Notes under the pieces: generated by a model
The model's database searches: none
Told to the model about the DNA's origin: nothing
Seen by the model: the letters and a program-made list of their open reading frames with translations, nothing else
In this document: piece after piece, positions 1-6,347 of the stretch
Layout of the letters: the number at the start of each line of letters is the position of its first letter
Numbering within the stretch: the first letter of the stretch is position 1
Program-made: the position numbers and the translations under genes
Source: Fimenecus sp045611635
GTDB lineage: Bacteria; Bacillota; Clostridia; Oscillospirales; Acutalibacteraceae
Length of the DNA: 8,926 nucleotides
NCBI GenBank assembly: GCA_045611635.1
Contig: JAZKXL010000103.1
Location: forward strand, 1-8,926
Direction of reading: 5' to 3'

Positions 1-157
1 GGCTTAAAAGACGAAGAGTAAGGTCGCCTTTTTTAAATTCTACAAAAGCGGTTTCATCTTCTTCAGTAACGGCTGTTAAAAGCTCAAAACCATTAGCGTT
101 AAATTTTTCAGTACAACCCTTAACTATAAGTGTGAGGGCTTCTTTTCTTTCAAGCAT
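1..157 (-). CDS. Hypothetical protein, N-terminal 52 residues only (runs off the left edge)
   Basis: An open frame runs leftward from an ATG at 157-155 to the window edge without a stop. It encodes 52 residues beginning MLERKEALTLIVKGC. A good ribosome binding site (TGAGGT on the minus strand) lies about 8 nt upstream of the ATG, which supports a real gene and this start. The visible part is soluble-looking and charged, with many Glu and Lys, and has no signal peptide or membrane segment. It alternates like a short helix followed by beta strands (residues around ETAFVEF and LTLRLL). I do not recognise the family, and the fragment is too short to assign a function. It is transcribed divergently from ddl across a shared intergenic region. 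Confidence 0.7.
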   Translation of the reverse strand, partial: MLERKEALTLIVKGCTEKFNANGFELLTAVTEEDETAFVEFKKGDLTLRLLS

Positions 158-195
158 ATTAAATACCTCAAATCAAAAAATAATATATCCTATAT

Positions 196-224
196 AATAT
201 AACACATTTATTTCAATTTGTCAT
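196..224 (-). promoter_or_regulatory. Candidate sigma-A promoter for the leftward hypothetical gene
   Basis: Read on the minus strand, ATGACA (224-219, one mismatch from TTGACA) is followed by a 17-nt spacer and TATATT (201-196, one mismatch from TATAAT). This lies about 40 nt upstream of the ATG at 157. The match is good, but the whole region is AT-rich, so chance matches are common. The -35 overlaps the -35 of a plus-strand candidate promoter. Confidence 0.45.
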
Positions 225-275
225 TAAAAATTTATGAATATTATAATTGATTAGTTAAATATATTATGGTAAAAT
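218..275 (+). promoter_or_regulatory. Candidate ddl promoter region (two overlapping sigma-A-like sites)
   Basis: Two plausible promoters point toward ddl. The upstream one is TTGTCA (218-223), an 18-nt spacer and a perfect TATAAT (242-247). The downstream one is TTGATT (247-252), a 17-nt spacer and TAAAAT (270-275) preceded by TG (267-268), an extended -10. Either would give a short leader to the ddl start at 329. Sequence alone cannot tell which is used. They would drive ddl, the DUF1934 gene and probably argS. Confidence 0.45.
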
Positions 276-316
276 AATATGGATAGTAATTAAAATGTAT
301 AGTTATGACTTTTTGT

Positions 317-324
317 AGGGTGAT
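317..324 (+). promoter_or_regulatory. Ribosome binding site that fixes the ddl start
   Basis: AGGGTGAT sits 4-5 nt before the ATG at 329 and resembles the GAGGTGA site of rpsO in this window. The upstream in-frame ATG at 305 has no such site, so translation is taken to begin at 329. Confidence 0.7.
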
Positions 325-328
325 ATTA

Positions 329-1408
329 ATGAAAAATGCACTTATAATTTTCGGTGGAGTTTCATCTGAGCATAGCGTTTCTTGCGTTTCAGCAACATCA
401 GTTATTAGAAACATTCCAAAAGACAAATACAACGTGGTAATGCTTGGCGTTTCTATGCAAGGTGAAATGTTTGTTTATGAAGGTGATTTTGAAAACCTTA
501 AAAATGATGGTTGGCTTGAAGATAAGTCAAAACTTAAAAAGGCGGTAATTTCAACTGACCGTGCCGACCACGGAATTATAGTTTTTAATGAAAATGGTTA
601 TGAAAAAATAAGAATTGATGTTTGCTTCCCTGTAATGCACGGCAAAAATGGTGAAGATGGTACAATGCAAGGTCTTCTTACTATTGCAGGCATTCCATAT
701 GTTGGCTGTAATACAATGGCTTCAGCAGTTTGTATGGATAAAGCAATGACAAACGCAATTTGTGACATCAATGGAATTGCACAAGCAAAGTGGAAATATA
801 TTACTAAATATGATTTTGAATTACGTGGTAGAGAATTTGCTAGTGAATGTAAAGAATATTTAGGGCTTCCTGTATTTATCAAACCGGCAAATGCTGGGTC
901 ATCAGTTGGTGTTGTAAAGGCAAAAACATTAGAAGAAATTCACCGTGGGCTCGAGTATGCGCTTCAATTTGATTCTCGCGTAGTTGTTGAAGAGGCAATT
1001 GTGGGTGCTGAGGTTGAATGTGCCGTTATGGGTAATGATGAGCCATTTGCAGGTGCAGTTGGCGAAATTGAACCAAGTAACGAATTTTATGATTTTGAAG
1101 CAAAATATGAGGCGGATAGTGGGCTTCACATTCCTGCAAGAATTAGTGAAGAAAAAATCAAAGAAGTACAAGAAAAAGCAATTAGAGCATATAAGGCGTG
1201 GGGCTGTTCAGGTCTTGCTCGTGTTGATTTCTTTGTAAGATATTCTGATGGTGCAGTGCTTTTAAATGAGCCAAACACACTTCCTGGATTTACAAACATC
1301 AGTATGTACCCAATGCTTATGGATAAAGCGGGTATTTCATACGGTGATTTAATTGACAAGCTTTGCACTCTTGCAATTGAGAAGTGGGAAAAGGAATTTG
1401 AACAGTGA
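329..1408 (+). CDS. ddl: D-alanine--D-alanine ligase
   Basis: This cytoplasmic ATP-grasp enzyme joins two D-Ala molecules with ATP, giving the dipeptide that MurF adds to the peptidoglycan precursor. The 359-residue protein starts MKNALIIFGGVSSEHSVS, the usual Ddl opening; E14 matches the conserved N-terminal Glu that binds the first D-Ala. Other landmarks are VMHGKNGEDG, MASAVCMDK, ATP-binding K185 with the glycine/serine loop GSSVG (190-194), and the omega loop FYDFEAKY ending at Y260. The metal-binding residues are D300 (VDFF), E314 and N316 (NEPNTLPGF). The EAKY tyrosine is typical of D-Ala-adding rather than D-lactate-adding (VanA-type) ligases. NEPN has Pro where Ile, Val, Leu or Ala is more common. 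Length fits the longer Gram-positive Ddl form. The start at 329 is chosen over an ATG at 305 because of its ribosome binding site and its match to the family N-terminus. Its stop overlaps the next gene's GTG, so the two are probably translationally coupled. Confidence 0.96.
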   Translation: MKNALIIFGGVSSEHSVSCVSATSVIRNIPKDKYNVVMLGVSMQGEMFVYEGDFENLKNDGWLEDKSKLKKAVISTDRADHGIIVFNENGYEKIRIDVCFPVMHGKNGEDGTMQGLLTIAGIPYVGCNTMASAVCMDKAMTNAICDINGIAQAKWKYITKYDFELRGREFASECKEYLGLPVFIKPANAGSSVGVVKAKTLEEIHRGLEYALQFDSRVVVEEAIVGAEVECAVMGNDEPFAGAVGEIEPSNEFYDFEAKYEADSGLHIPARISEEKIKEVQEKAIRAYKAWGCSGLARVDFFVRYSDGAVLLNEPNTLPGFTNISMYPMLMDKAGISYGDLIDKLCTLAIEKWEKEFEQ

Positions 1409-1824
1409 AAAAAGAAACAGTAATTAAAATTGTGAGTATGCAACGAACTGAAAATGGTGACCATTCAGGCGAAATGACAGTTACAGGCACACTTGCTTGC
1501 GAAAAAGATAAGGCAATAATTGAATACATAGAAAATAACGAAGAAACAGGCCCTGAAGAAACAACGATTACAGTTTACGAGAATAACACTGTAAGCATTG
1601 TGCGAAAAGGTCAGTTTAGTAGTGAAATGATGGTTGAAAAAAATGCCCGCCATCACACATTTTATAGAACACCTTATGGTGAGTTGACAATGGGCATTTA
1701 CGGAAATCAGGTTGAGTGGTCAAAAGACGACAATGGCGGTATTCTTAAAATGAAATACTCGCTTGATTTCAATAACGGATTCGTATCAGAAAACACTATG
1801 AATATATATATTGAGGAGAAATAA
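1405..1824 (+). CDS. DUF1934 (YwiB-like) beta-barrel protein
   Basis: A 139-residue soluble protein with no signal peptide or membrane segment. It is rich in alternating polar and hydrophobic residues, as expected for an all-beta fold. Features typical of DUF1934 are the central TTITVYENN and VSIVRKG strands, then RHHTFYRTPYGELTMGIYG (about residues 76-94) and a C-terminal strand pair around LKMKYSLDFNN. Family knowledge: DUF1934 proteins such as Bacillus YwiB are predicted calycin-like barrels, are often encoded immediately upstream of argS, and have no established function. The start is a GTG at 1405 that overlaps the ddl stop (GTGA), with AAGGA at 1391-1395 as ribosome binding site. argS begins 2 nt after its stop. 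The placement suggests co-expression with argS but does not show its job. Confidence 0.88.
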   Translation: MKKETVIKIVSMQRTENGDHSGEMTVTGTLACEKDKAIIEYIENNEETGPEETTITVYENNTVSIVRKGQFSSEMMVEKNARHHTFYRTPYGELTMGIYGNQVEWSKDDNGGILKMKYSLDFNNGFVSENTMNIYIEEK

Positions 1825-1826
1825 GG

Positions 1827-3572
1827 ATGTCTAAATTAGTTAAACAGGCAACAAATCAACTTCATACACTTATTGTTGATGCACTTGGCAAAGCTGTGGC
1901 GGACGGCGAAATTCCAGCTGAGCCAATTCCTGCATTTAATATTGAAATCCCTGCAAATCGTGATAATGGCGACTATTCATCAAATATCGCGTTTGTATGT
2001 GCAAAGGTTTTTCGTTGTGCACCAAGAAAAATTGCGGATTTAGTTGCAAACAACATTGAATTACAAGGTACATATTTTGACTCTTGCACAGTTGCAGGTG
2101 CGGGATTTGTAAACTTCACACTTTCAAAAGATTTTTATGCCGATATTCTTGTTGATGTTAAAACATTGGGCAAAGATTATGGTAGAAGCAACTACGGTGA
2201 GGGCAAAAAAATCAACGTAGAATTTGTTTCGGCAAACCCAACAGGACCAATGCACATGGGTAATGCTCGTGGCGGTGCTTTAGGTGACTGTCTTGCGGCT
2301 GTACTTGATATGGCTGGCTATGAGGTTGAGCGTGAATTCTATATTAACGACGCAGGTAACCAAATTGAAAAATTTGCACTTTCACTTGACATTCGTTATC
2401 AACAAATTTACAAGGGTGAAGATGCAGTAGAATTGCCTGAAGATAGTTATCATGGTGAAGATATTAAAGAGAGAGCACAACAGTTTGCTGATGTTTACGG
2501 TGATGAATATTTAAACAAGAGTGAAGGCGAGAGAAGAAAAGCGCTTGTAGAGTTTGCTCTTCCTAAAAATATCGACAATATGAAAGCCAATATGGCAAAA
2601 TATCGTATTGAGTACAAAACTTGGTTTAAAGAAAGCATTCTTCACGAAAGCGGTGCTGTTAAAGAGGTTATTGACTACCTTACAAACAAGGGCTTAACAT
2701 ACGAAAAAGATGGCGCAGTTTGGTATAACAATATTAAAGTTCAAACTGAAATGCTTACTCGCCAAGGTAAAACTCAAGAAGATATTGATAAGTTAGACCT
2801 TAAAGATGATGTGCTTATCCGTCAAAATGGTAACCCAACATATTTTGCAGCTGATATTGCTTACCACAAAAACAAACTTGTTACTCGTGGATTCCATAAG
2901 GCAATTAACATTTGGGGTGCTGACCATCACGGCCATGTTGCTCGTATGAAAGGTGTTTTAGAGGCACTTGACCTTGATGCTGACCGTTTAGATGTAATCT
3001 TAATGCAACTTGTACGCCTTACTCGTGATGGTGAAGTTGTAAGAATGTCAAAAAGAACAGGTAAGGCAATCACACTTGTTGATTTGCTTGAAGATATTCC
3101 TGTTGATGCAGTGCGTTTCTTATTTAATATGAGAGAGCCGGGCTCACAAATGGATTTCGACCTTGATTTAGCGGTTGAACAGTCATCACAAAACCCTGTT
3201 TATTACTGTCAGTATGCAAATGCTCGTATTCATAGTATTCTTCGTAAGGTTGAAGCAGACGGCGTAACAGTTCGTGATTGCACAAAAGATGAACTTAAAC
3301 TTCTTACAGCTCCTGAAGAAATTGAACTTATTCGCCATTTAGCATCACTTACTGATGAAATAATTAACTCAGCAAAGAATTACGACCCTGCAAAAATTAC
3401 TCGTTACTGTATTGATTTGGCAACATTGTTCCATAAATTCTATAATGCTTGCCGTGTAACAGTTGAAGACGAATCACTTATGCAAGCTCGTTTATATCTT
3501 TGCAACTGTGTAATGAATGTTATCACAAATATTCTTGAAACATTCAGAATTTCTACACCAGAGAGTATGTAA
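1827..3572 (+). CDS. argS: Arginyl-tRNA synthetase (class I)
   Basis: This enzyme charges tRNA-Arg with arginine using ATP in the cytoplasm. It is 581 residues, normal for the family. The order is an ArgRS-specific N-terminal (Add-1) domain at about residues 1-100, a Rossmann catalytic domain, and a helical DALR-type anticodon-binding domain at about 460-581. The HIGH-type signature is NPTGPMHMGNARGG, with H143-M144-G145-N146, so the second His is Asn. The KMSKS-type loop is R406-M407-S408-K409-R410, followed by TGKAITL. FYINDAGNQ and the WGADHHGHVARM segment are also typical of ArgRS. GAGGAG (1813-1818), inside the end of the DUF1934 gene, is the ribosome binding site. Only 2 nt separate the genes, so it is almost certainly in the ddl transcript. 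A hairpin terminator follows. Confidence 0.97.
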   Translation: MSKLVKQATNQLHTLIVDALGKAVADGEIPAEPIPAFNIEIPANRDNGDYSSNIAFVCAKVFRCAPRKIADLVANNIELQGTYFDSCTVAGAGFVNFTLSKDFYADILVDVKTLGKDYGRSNYGEGKKINVEFVSANPTGPMHMGNARGGALGDCLAAVLDMAGYEVEREFYINDAGNQIEKFALSLDIRYQQIYKGEDAVELPEDSYHGEDIKERAQQFADVYGDEYLNKSEGERRKALVEFALPKNIDNMKANMAKYRIEYKTWFKESILHESGAVKEVIDYLTNKGLTYEKDGAVWYNNIKVQTEMLTRQGKTQEDIDKLDLKDDVLIRQNGNPTYFAADIAYHKNKLVTRGFHKAINIWGADHHGHVARMKGVLEALDLDADRLDVILMQLVRLTRDGEVVRMSKRTGKAITLVDLLEDIPVDAVRFLFNMREPGSQMDFDLDLAVEQSSQNPVYYCQYANARIHSILRKVEADGVTVRDCTKDELKLLTAPEEIELIRHLASLTDEIINSAKNYDPAKITRYCIDLATLFHKFYNACRVTVEDESLMQARLYLCNCVMNVITNILETFRISTPESM

Positions 3573-3627
3573 GTGCAAAATGAAAATTCAAACGTAAAAC
3601 ATTACAAAAATAATATATGAATTTTTT

Positions 3628-3660
3628 ATCGCAGGTATTGTATAATATCTGCGATTTTGT
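3628..3660 (+). terminator. Likely intrinsic terminator of the ddl-DUF1934-argS unit
   Basis: ATCGCAGGTATT (3628-3639) pairs with AATATCTGCGAT (3644-3655): seven perfect base pairs, one G-U and four more A-T pairs, with a 4-nt GTAT loop. A short T-rich run (TTTTGTTAT) follows. The U-tract is interrupted by G, so termination may be incomplete. Confidence 0.6.
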
Positions 3661-3666
3661 TATACT
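3638..3666 (+). promoter_or_regulatory. Candidate mreB promoter, overlapping the argS terminator
   Basis: TATACT (3661-3666) is preceded by TGT (3658-3660), an extended -10. TTGTAT (3638-3643) lies 17 nt upstream as a weak -35. An alternative -10, TATAAT at 3666-3671, has no good -35. The -35 lies in the loop and 3' arm of the argS terminator hairpin. Transcripts would have a leader of about 50 nt before mreB. Confidence 0.45.
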
Positions 3667-3713
3667 ATAATAGATTAATTATGTAATAAAACGCGTTATA
3701 AATATTTGAAAAT

Positions 3714-3718
3714 GGGAG
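3714..3718 (+). promoter_or_regulatory. Ribosome binding site that fixes the mreB start
   Basis: GGGAG ends 8 nt before the ATG at 3727. The in-frame TTG at 3706 and ATG at 3712 lie before or on this site and lack one of their own. The first residues from 3727 (MLFAQDIGIDLG) match MreB family N-termini. Confidence 0.7.
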
Positions 3719-3726
3719 ATGTAAAA

Positions 3727-4716
3727 ATGCTTTTCGCACAAGACATCGGTATCGACTTGGGTACTGCCAACACAATTGTATATCTTAAAGGAAAGGGTAT
3801 TGTTCTTCGTGAGCCATCAGTTGTGGCTGTAAACGAAAAAACTGACCCACCATCAGTTGTTGCTGTAGGTAACGAGGCAAAAGAAATGATTGGTAGAACA
3901 CCTGGCTCAATTACAGCAGTTAAGCCATTGAAAGACGGCGTTATTGTCAATTCCGAAATCACATCAGATATGCTTAAAGAATTTATTAAAAAAGTAATTA
4001 AGCGTTCACCTTTCGCAAGAGCAAGAGTTCTTATTTGTGTTCCGTCTGGTATTACTGAAGTTGAAAGAAAAGCTGTTCACGACGCTGCTCGTGATGCAGG
4101 TGCAAAATATGCATCACTTATTCATAAGCCACTTGCTGCTGCTATTGGTGTAGGTCTTCCTGTAACTGAGGCAGTAGGTAGTATGGTTGTTGACATTGGT
4201 GGCGGTACAACTGAAGTTGCAGTTGTTTCATATCGTGATATTGTTACTGCAAAGTCAAGCCGAATTGCAGGTGATGATTTTGATGAAGCAATTATTGAAT
4301 ACATACGCAAAAAGCACAATGTTCTCATAGGTGAGCGTACTGCGGAAGAAATCAAAATTAAAATTGGCTCAGCAATGAGTTATGACGGTGAGGGTGCTAT
4401 GGACGTTCGCGGTCGTAATCTTGTTGACGGACTTCCAAAGAATGTTGAAGTCACATCAGAAGATGTTCGTGAAGCACTCAGCGAACCAATTTCACAAATT
4501 CTTGAAACAATCCGTTCAACTTTGGAAAAAACTCCACCAGAATTAATTGCCGATATTGTTGACAATGGTATCATGCTTACAGGTGGCGGTGCGCTTCTTC
4601 GTGGAATTGATAATCTTATTTCACAAGAGACAAAAATTCCTGTTCATGTTGCCATTGACCCAATGGACTGCGTAGCAGCAGGTATGGGCGCTTGTCTTGA
4701 AAAAGGAAATATTTAG
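3727..4716 (+). CDS. mreB: Rod-shape-determining protein MreB (bacterial actin)
   Basis: This ATP-binding actin homologue forms short filaments on the inner face of the membrane and guides the elongation machinery. It is 329 residues, close to the usual 330-345. The actin-fold motifs are present: phosphate 1 at G8-IDLGTANT, phosphate 2 at VVDIGGGTTE (D156, G158-G160), and the adenosine motif LTGGGALLRG (G286-G288). KGKGIVLREPSVVAV near the N-terminus is characteristic of MreB/Mbl proteins. Paralogues Mbl and MreBH share these motifs; adjacency to mreC and mreD favours MreB proper. The start at 3727 follows a ribosome binding site at 3714-3718. A 216-nt gap with an inverted repeat separates it from mreC, so its expression may be partly uncoupled from mreCD. 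Confidence 0.96.
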   Translation: MLFAQDIGIDLGTANTIVYLKGKGIVLREPSVVAVNEKTDPPSVVAVGNEAKEMIGRTPGSITAVKPLKDGVIVNSEITSDMLKEFIKKVIKRSPFARARVLICVPSGITEVERKAVHDAARDAGAKYASLIHKPLAAAIGVGLPVTEAVGSMVVDIGGGTTEVAVVSYRDIVTAKSSRIAGDDFDEAIIEYIRKKHNVLIGERTAEEIKIKIGSAMSYDGEGAMDVRGRNLVDGLPKNVEVTSEDVREALSEPISQILETIRSTLEKTPPELIADIVDNGIMLTGGGALLRGIDNLISQETKIPVHVAIDPMDCVAAGMGACLEKGNI

Positions 4717-4738
4717 AGTAACCACTAATTGCAATCTT

Positions 4739-4750
4739 AGGCATATGCCT
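4739..4750. repeat. 12-bp perfect palindrome AGGCATATGCCT after mreB
   Basis: The palindrome lies 22 nt past the mreB stop and touches the left end of the larger inverted repeat. It could be a protein-binding site or an edge of the element; no function can be assigned. Confidence 0.5.
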
Positions 4751-4849
4751 TAACGGTTAAAATTTTGCTGTTTCGCCCCAAAATCCTCGGTAATACACAA
4801 AGTATTACCTGTGGTTTTGAAACAAAACATCTAAAATTTCCCTCGTTAA
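4750..4849. repeat. Long imperfect inverted repeat between mreB and mreC (possible MITE-like element or mRNA hairpin)
   Basis: The ends TTAACG (4750-4755) and CGTTAA (4844-4849) are perfect complements. Moving inward, AAATTTT (4760-4766) faces AAAATTT (4833-4839), GTTT (4770-4773) faces AAAC (4820-4823), and CAAAA plus CC (4779-4786) face GG plus TTTTG (4813-4819). The tip is a perfect 8-bp stem, GGTAATAC (4789-4796) with GTATTACC (4802-4809), around an ACAAA loop. Nearly the whole 100 nt folds into one interrupted hairpin. No T-run follows it, so it does not look like an ordinary terminator. The rest of the gap (4850-4932) holds only a weak promoter-like ATTACA (4875-4880) with TATGTA (4898-4903), and the mreC ribosome binding site GGAG (4921-4924). 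Confidence 0.6.
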
Positions 4850-4932
4850 ATCATACACCACGATTTTATTAGCGATTACAGCGTTTTCTCTATTAGTTAT
4901 GTAAGAAATTATAGTAGTTTGGAGAAAAAATT

Positions 4933-5769
4933 ATGAACAATTTTTTCAAAAGTACAACCTTTAAAGTTTTGTTAGCTGTTGCAATAGTGCTTATCAGCGC
5001 AACAATTTTGGCTACTGTTGTTGGGGGCAAAACTTCACCACTTACAAATGTGGTGGATTTTATAACATCACCTTTGCAAAATGTGGCATCATATTTTTCG
5101 GCAAAGTTAGATGGTGTAACAGGTGGTTTTATTTCGTCTGATGCTTACCGTGACCGTGTTGCCGAATTAGAAAAACAAGTTGCTGATTATCAAGCACAGC
5201 TTGTAGATTATGAAAAAACTAAAAAGCAATTGGCGTCTTATGAAGAATTTCTTGATGTCCGCGAAAAAAATCCTGACTACACATGGGTTTATTCAACTGT
5301 AATTGGACGTGATTCTGCTGATATGTTTGGCTCGTTCACAATCAACAAGGGGTCAAATGACGGAATAAAAGTAAATGATGCAGTAATTTACAGTGAATAT
5401 CTTGTAGGGGTTGTAACTGAAGTTAACCCAACATCAGCGGTTGTCCGTTCAGTATTTGACCCATCAGTTAATGTTGCGGCTTATGAAATTCGCACAGGTG
5501 AGTTAGGTTATACAAATGCAACCTATGATATGGCTGTAAATGGTACTTGTTCACTGTCTTCTCTTGACCGTAACACCTCAATTTCAAAGGGCGGTATCGT
5601 TTGCACATCAGGTACAGGCGGAATTTTCCCTAAAGACCTTATCATCGGTACAGTTTCAACAGTAAAACAAAGTGAAACAGACCTTTCATCATATGCGATA
5701 ATTGAACCACAAATCAATTCAAAAGATATACACGATTGTTTTGTAATTACAGCTTTCAGCGAACAGTAA
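4933..5769 (+). CDS. mreC: Rod-shape-determining protein MreC
   Basis: MreC is a bitopic membrane protein whose extracytoplasmic part links MreB/MreD to PBP2 and activates the elongation complex. It is 278 residues. There is a short cytoplasmic N-terminus and one transmembrane helix at about 11-30, then a linker and a coiled coil at about 70-110 (DRVAELEKQVADYQAQL onward) used for dimerisation. The beta-barrel MreC core covers about 117-275. Core landmarks are INKGSNDGIKVNDAVI (137-152), LVGVVTEV, SVFDPSVNVAA (173-183) and TSGTGGIFPKDLIIGTV (225-241), matching the conserved MreC glycine-rich C-terminal segment. GGAG 8 nt before the ATG supports the start. mreD follows after 12 nt, so they are co-transcribed. 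Confidence 0.95.
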   Translation: MNNFFKSTTFKVLLAVAIVLISATILATVVGGKTSPLTNVVDFITSPLQNVASYFSAKLDGVTGGFISSDAYRDRVAELEKQVADYQAQLVDYEKTKKQLASYEEFLDVREKNPDYTWVYSTVIGRDSADMFGSFTINKGSNDGIKVNDAVIYSEYLVGVVTEVNPTSAVVRSVFDPSVNVAAYEIRTGELGYTNATYDMAVNGTCSLSSLDRNTSISKGGIVCTSGTGGIFPKDLIIGTVSTVKQSETDLSSYAIIEPQINSKDIHDCFVITAFSEQ

Positions 5770-5781
5770 GGATTATTAAAA

Positions 5782-6309
5782 ATGAGACTACAAACCAAAA
5801 CAAAAGTCAAAAGATATGCCGTATATGGCTTAATAATTCTTTTGGCACATATTTTGCAAAACATACTGACAATCTTTCCTGAGATTGCGTCGGTAAGGCC
5901 TGTTTTGCTTATTTCGGTTGCGGTTTGTATTTCTATGTTTGAGGGTGAAGTTGTTGGTGCAGTGGCAGGACTTTTAGCCGGCGCATTGTGGGACACGCTT
6001 ACAGTAACTGCCGATGGATATAATGCGCTTTATCTTATGGTTGCTTGTGCTGTTTGTGGTGTGTTGCTAAGAATTTTTATGCGCAACAACATTATCACTT
6101 ATATAATGATGAATACGGGTATTACAACCTTTTATTTTTTAACATATGTGTTATTCTTCATAACCGCTCGCGGTATTGATGGTGGTGACGCAATGTTGTT
6201 AAGATACTATTTGCCAATGGGCTTATATTCAGTAGTGCTTACACCATTTTGGTATGTAATTATTCGTGCGGTAAATAGAAAATTCTCATACAGTTATATA
6301 GAATATTAA
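5782..6309 (+). CDS. mreD: Rod-shape-determining protein MreD
   Basis: An integral membrane protein of the elongation complex, 175 residues, the usual size for MreD. A positively charged N-terminus is followed by five or six predicted membrane helices, at about 12-30, 39-52, 55-74, 80-99, 104-128 and 143-165. The segment EGEVVGAVAGLLAGALWDTL (54-73) has the Gly/Ala spacing and closing Asp typical of MreD. Overall sequence conservation in MreD is low, so the call rests on size, topology, this motif and its position between mreC and a PBP2 gene. The ribosome binding site AAGGAT (5768-5773) overlaps the mreC stop. The next gene starts 38 nt after its stop. Confidence 0.9.
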   Translation: MRLQTKTKVKRYAVYGLIILLAHILQNILTIFPEIASVRPVLLISVAVCISMFEGEVVGAVAGLLAGALWDTLTVTADGYNALYLMVACAVCGVLLRIFMRNNIITYIMMNTGITTFYFLTYVLFFITARGIDGGDAMLLRYYLPMGLYSVVLTPFWYVIIRAVNRKFSYSYIEY

Positions 6310-6328
6310 AATTAACAAAATTTTTTGA

Positions 6329-6339
6329 AAGGACGGTGA
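6329..6339 (+). promoter_or_regulatory. Ribosome binding site of the PBP2 gene, split by one C
   Basis: AAGGACGGTGA equals the consensus AAGGAGGTGA with one C inserted. The GGTGA half ends 8 nt before the GTG at 6348. The alternative GTG at 6336 lies inside this site, only 2 nt after AAGGA, which is too close. Confidence 0.55.
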
Positions 6340-6347
6340 AAAAAAGA

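Noticed and set aside
261..280. AT-only dyad ATATTAT / ATAATAT upstream of ddl
   Set aside because: In such AT-rich DNA this is expected by chance, and the bases already serve the candidate -10.
305..328. Eight-residue N-terminal extension of Ddl from the ATG at 305
   Set aside because: No ribosome binding site precedes 305, the extension is not part of the family N-terminus, and AGGGTGAT points to 329.
598..882. Open frame of 94 codons on the minus strand inside ddl
   Set aside because: It lies fully antisense to a convincing ATP-grasp gene, with no ribosome binding site or family resemblance; it is a shadow of the coding frame.
1073..1108. Possibility that the ligase is a vancomycin-resistance D-Ala-D-Lac enzyme
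   Set aside because: The omega loop reads FYDFEAKY with Y260, the D-Ala-D-Ala type, and no vanH, vanX, vanS or vanR genes are nearby.
984..1238. Plus-strand alternative frame inside ddl
   Set aside because: It overlaps the omega-loop and metal-site coding region of ddl in another frame and has no independent support.
3690..3697. 8-bp palindrome AACGCGTT in the mreB leader
   Set aside because: It is short, single and without a matching site elsewhere; not enough to call an operator.
4875..4903. Possible mreC promoter (ATTACA, 17 nt, TATGTA)
   Set aside because: The -10 matches only three consensus bases. It is mentioned in the gap description but not called.
5523..5996. Open frame of 157 codons on the minus strand across the mreC-mreD junction
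   Set aside because: It is antisense to two well-supported genes and spans their junction. The composition looks like a reverse-frame shadow and there is no ribosome binding site.
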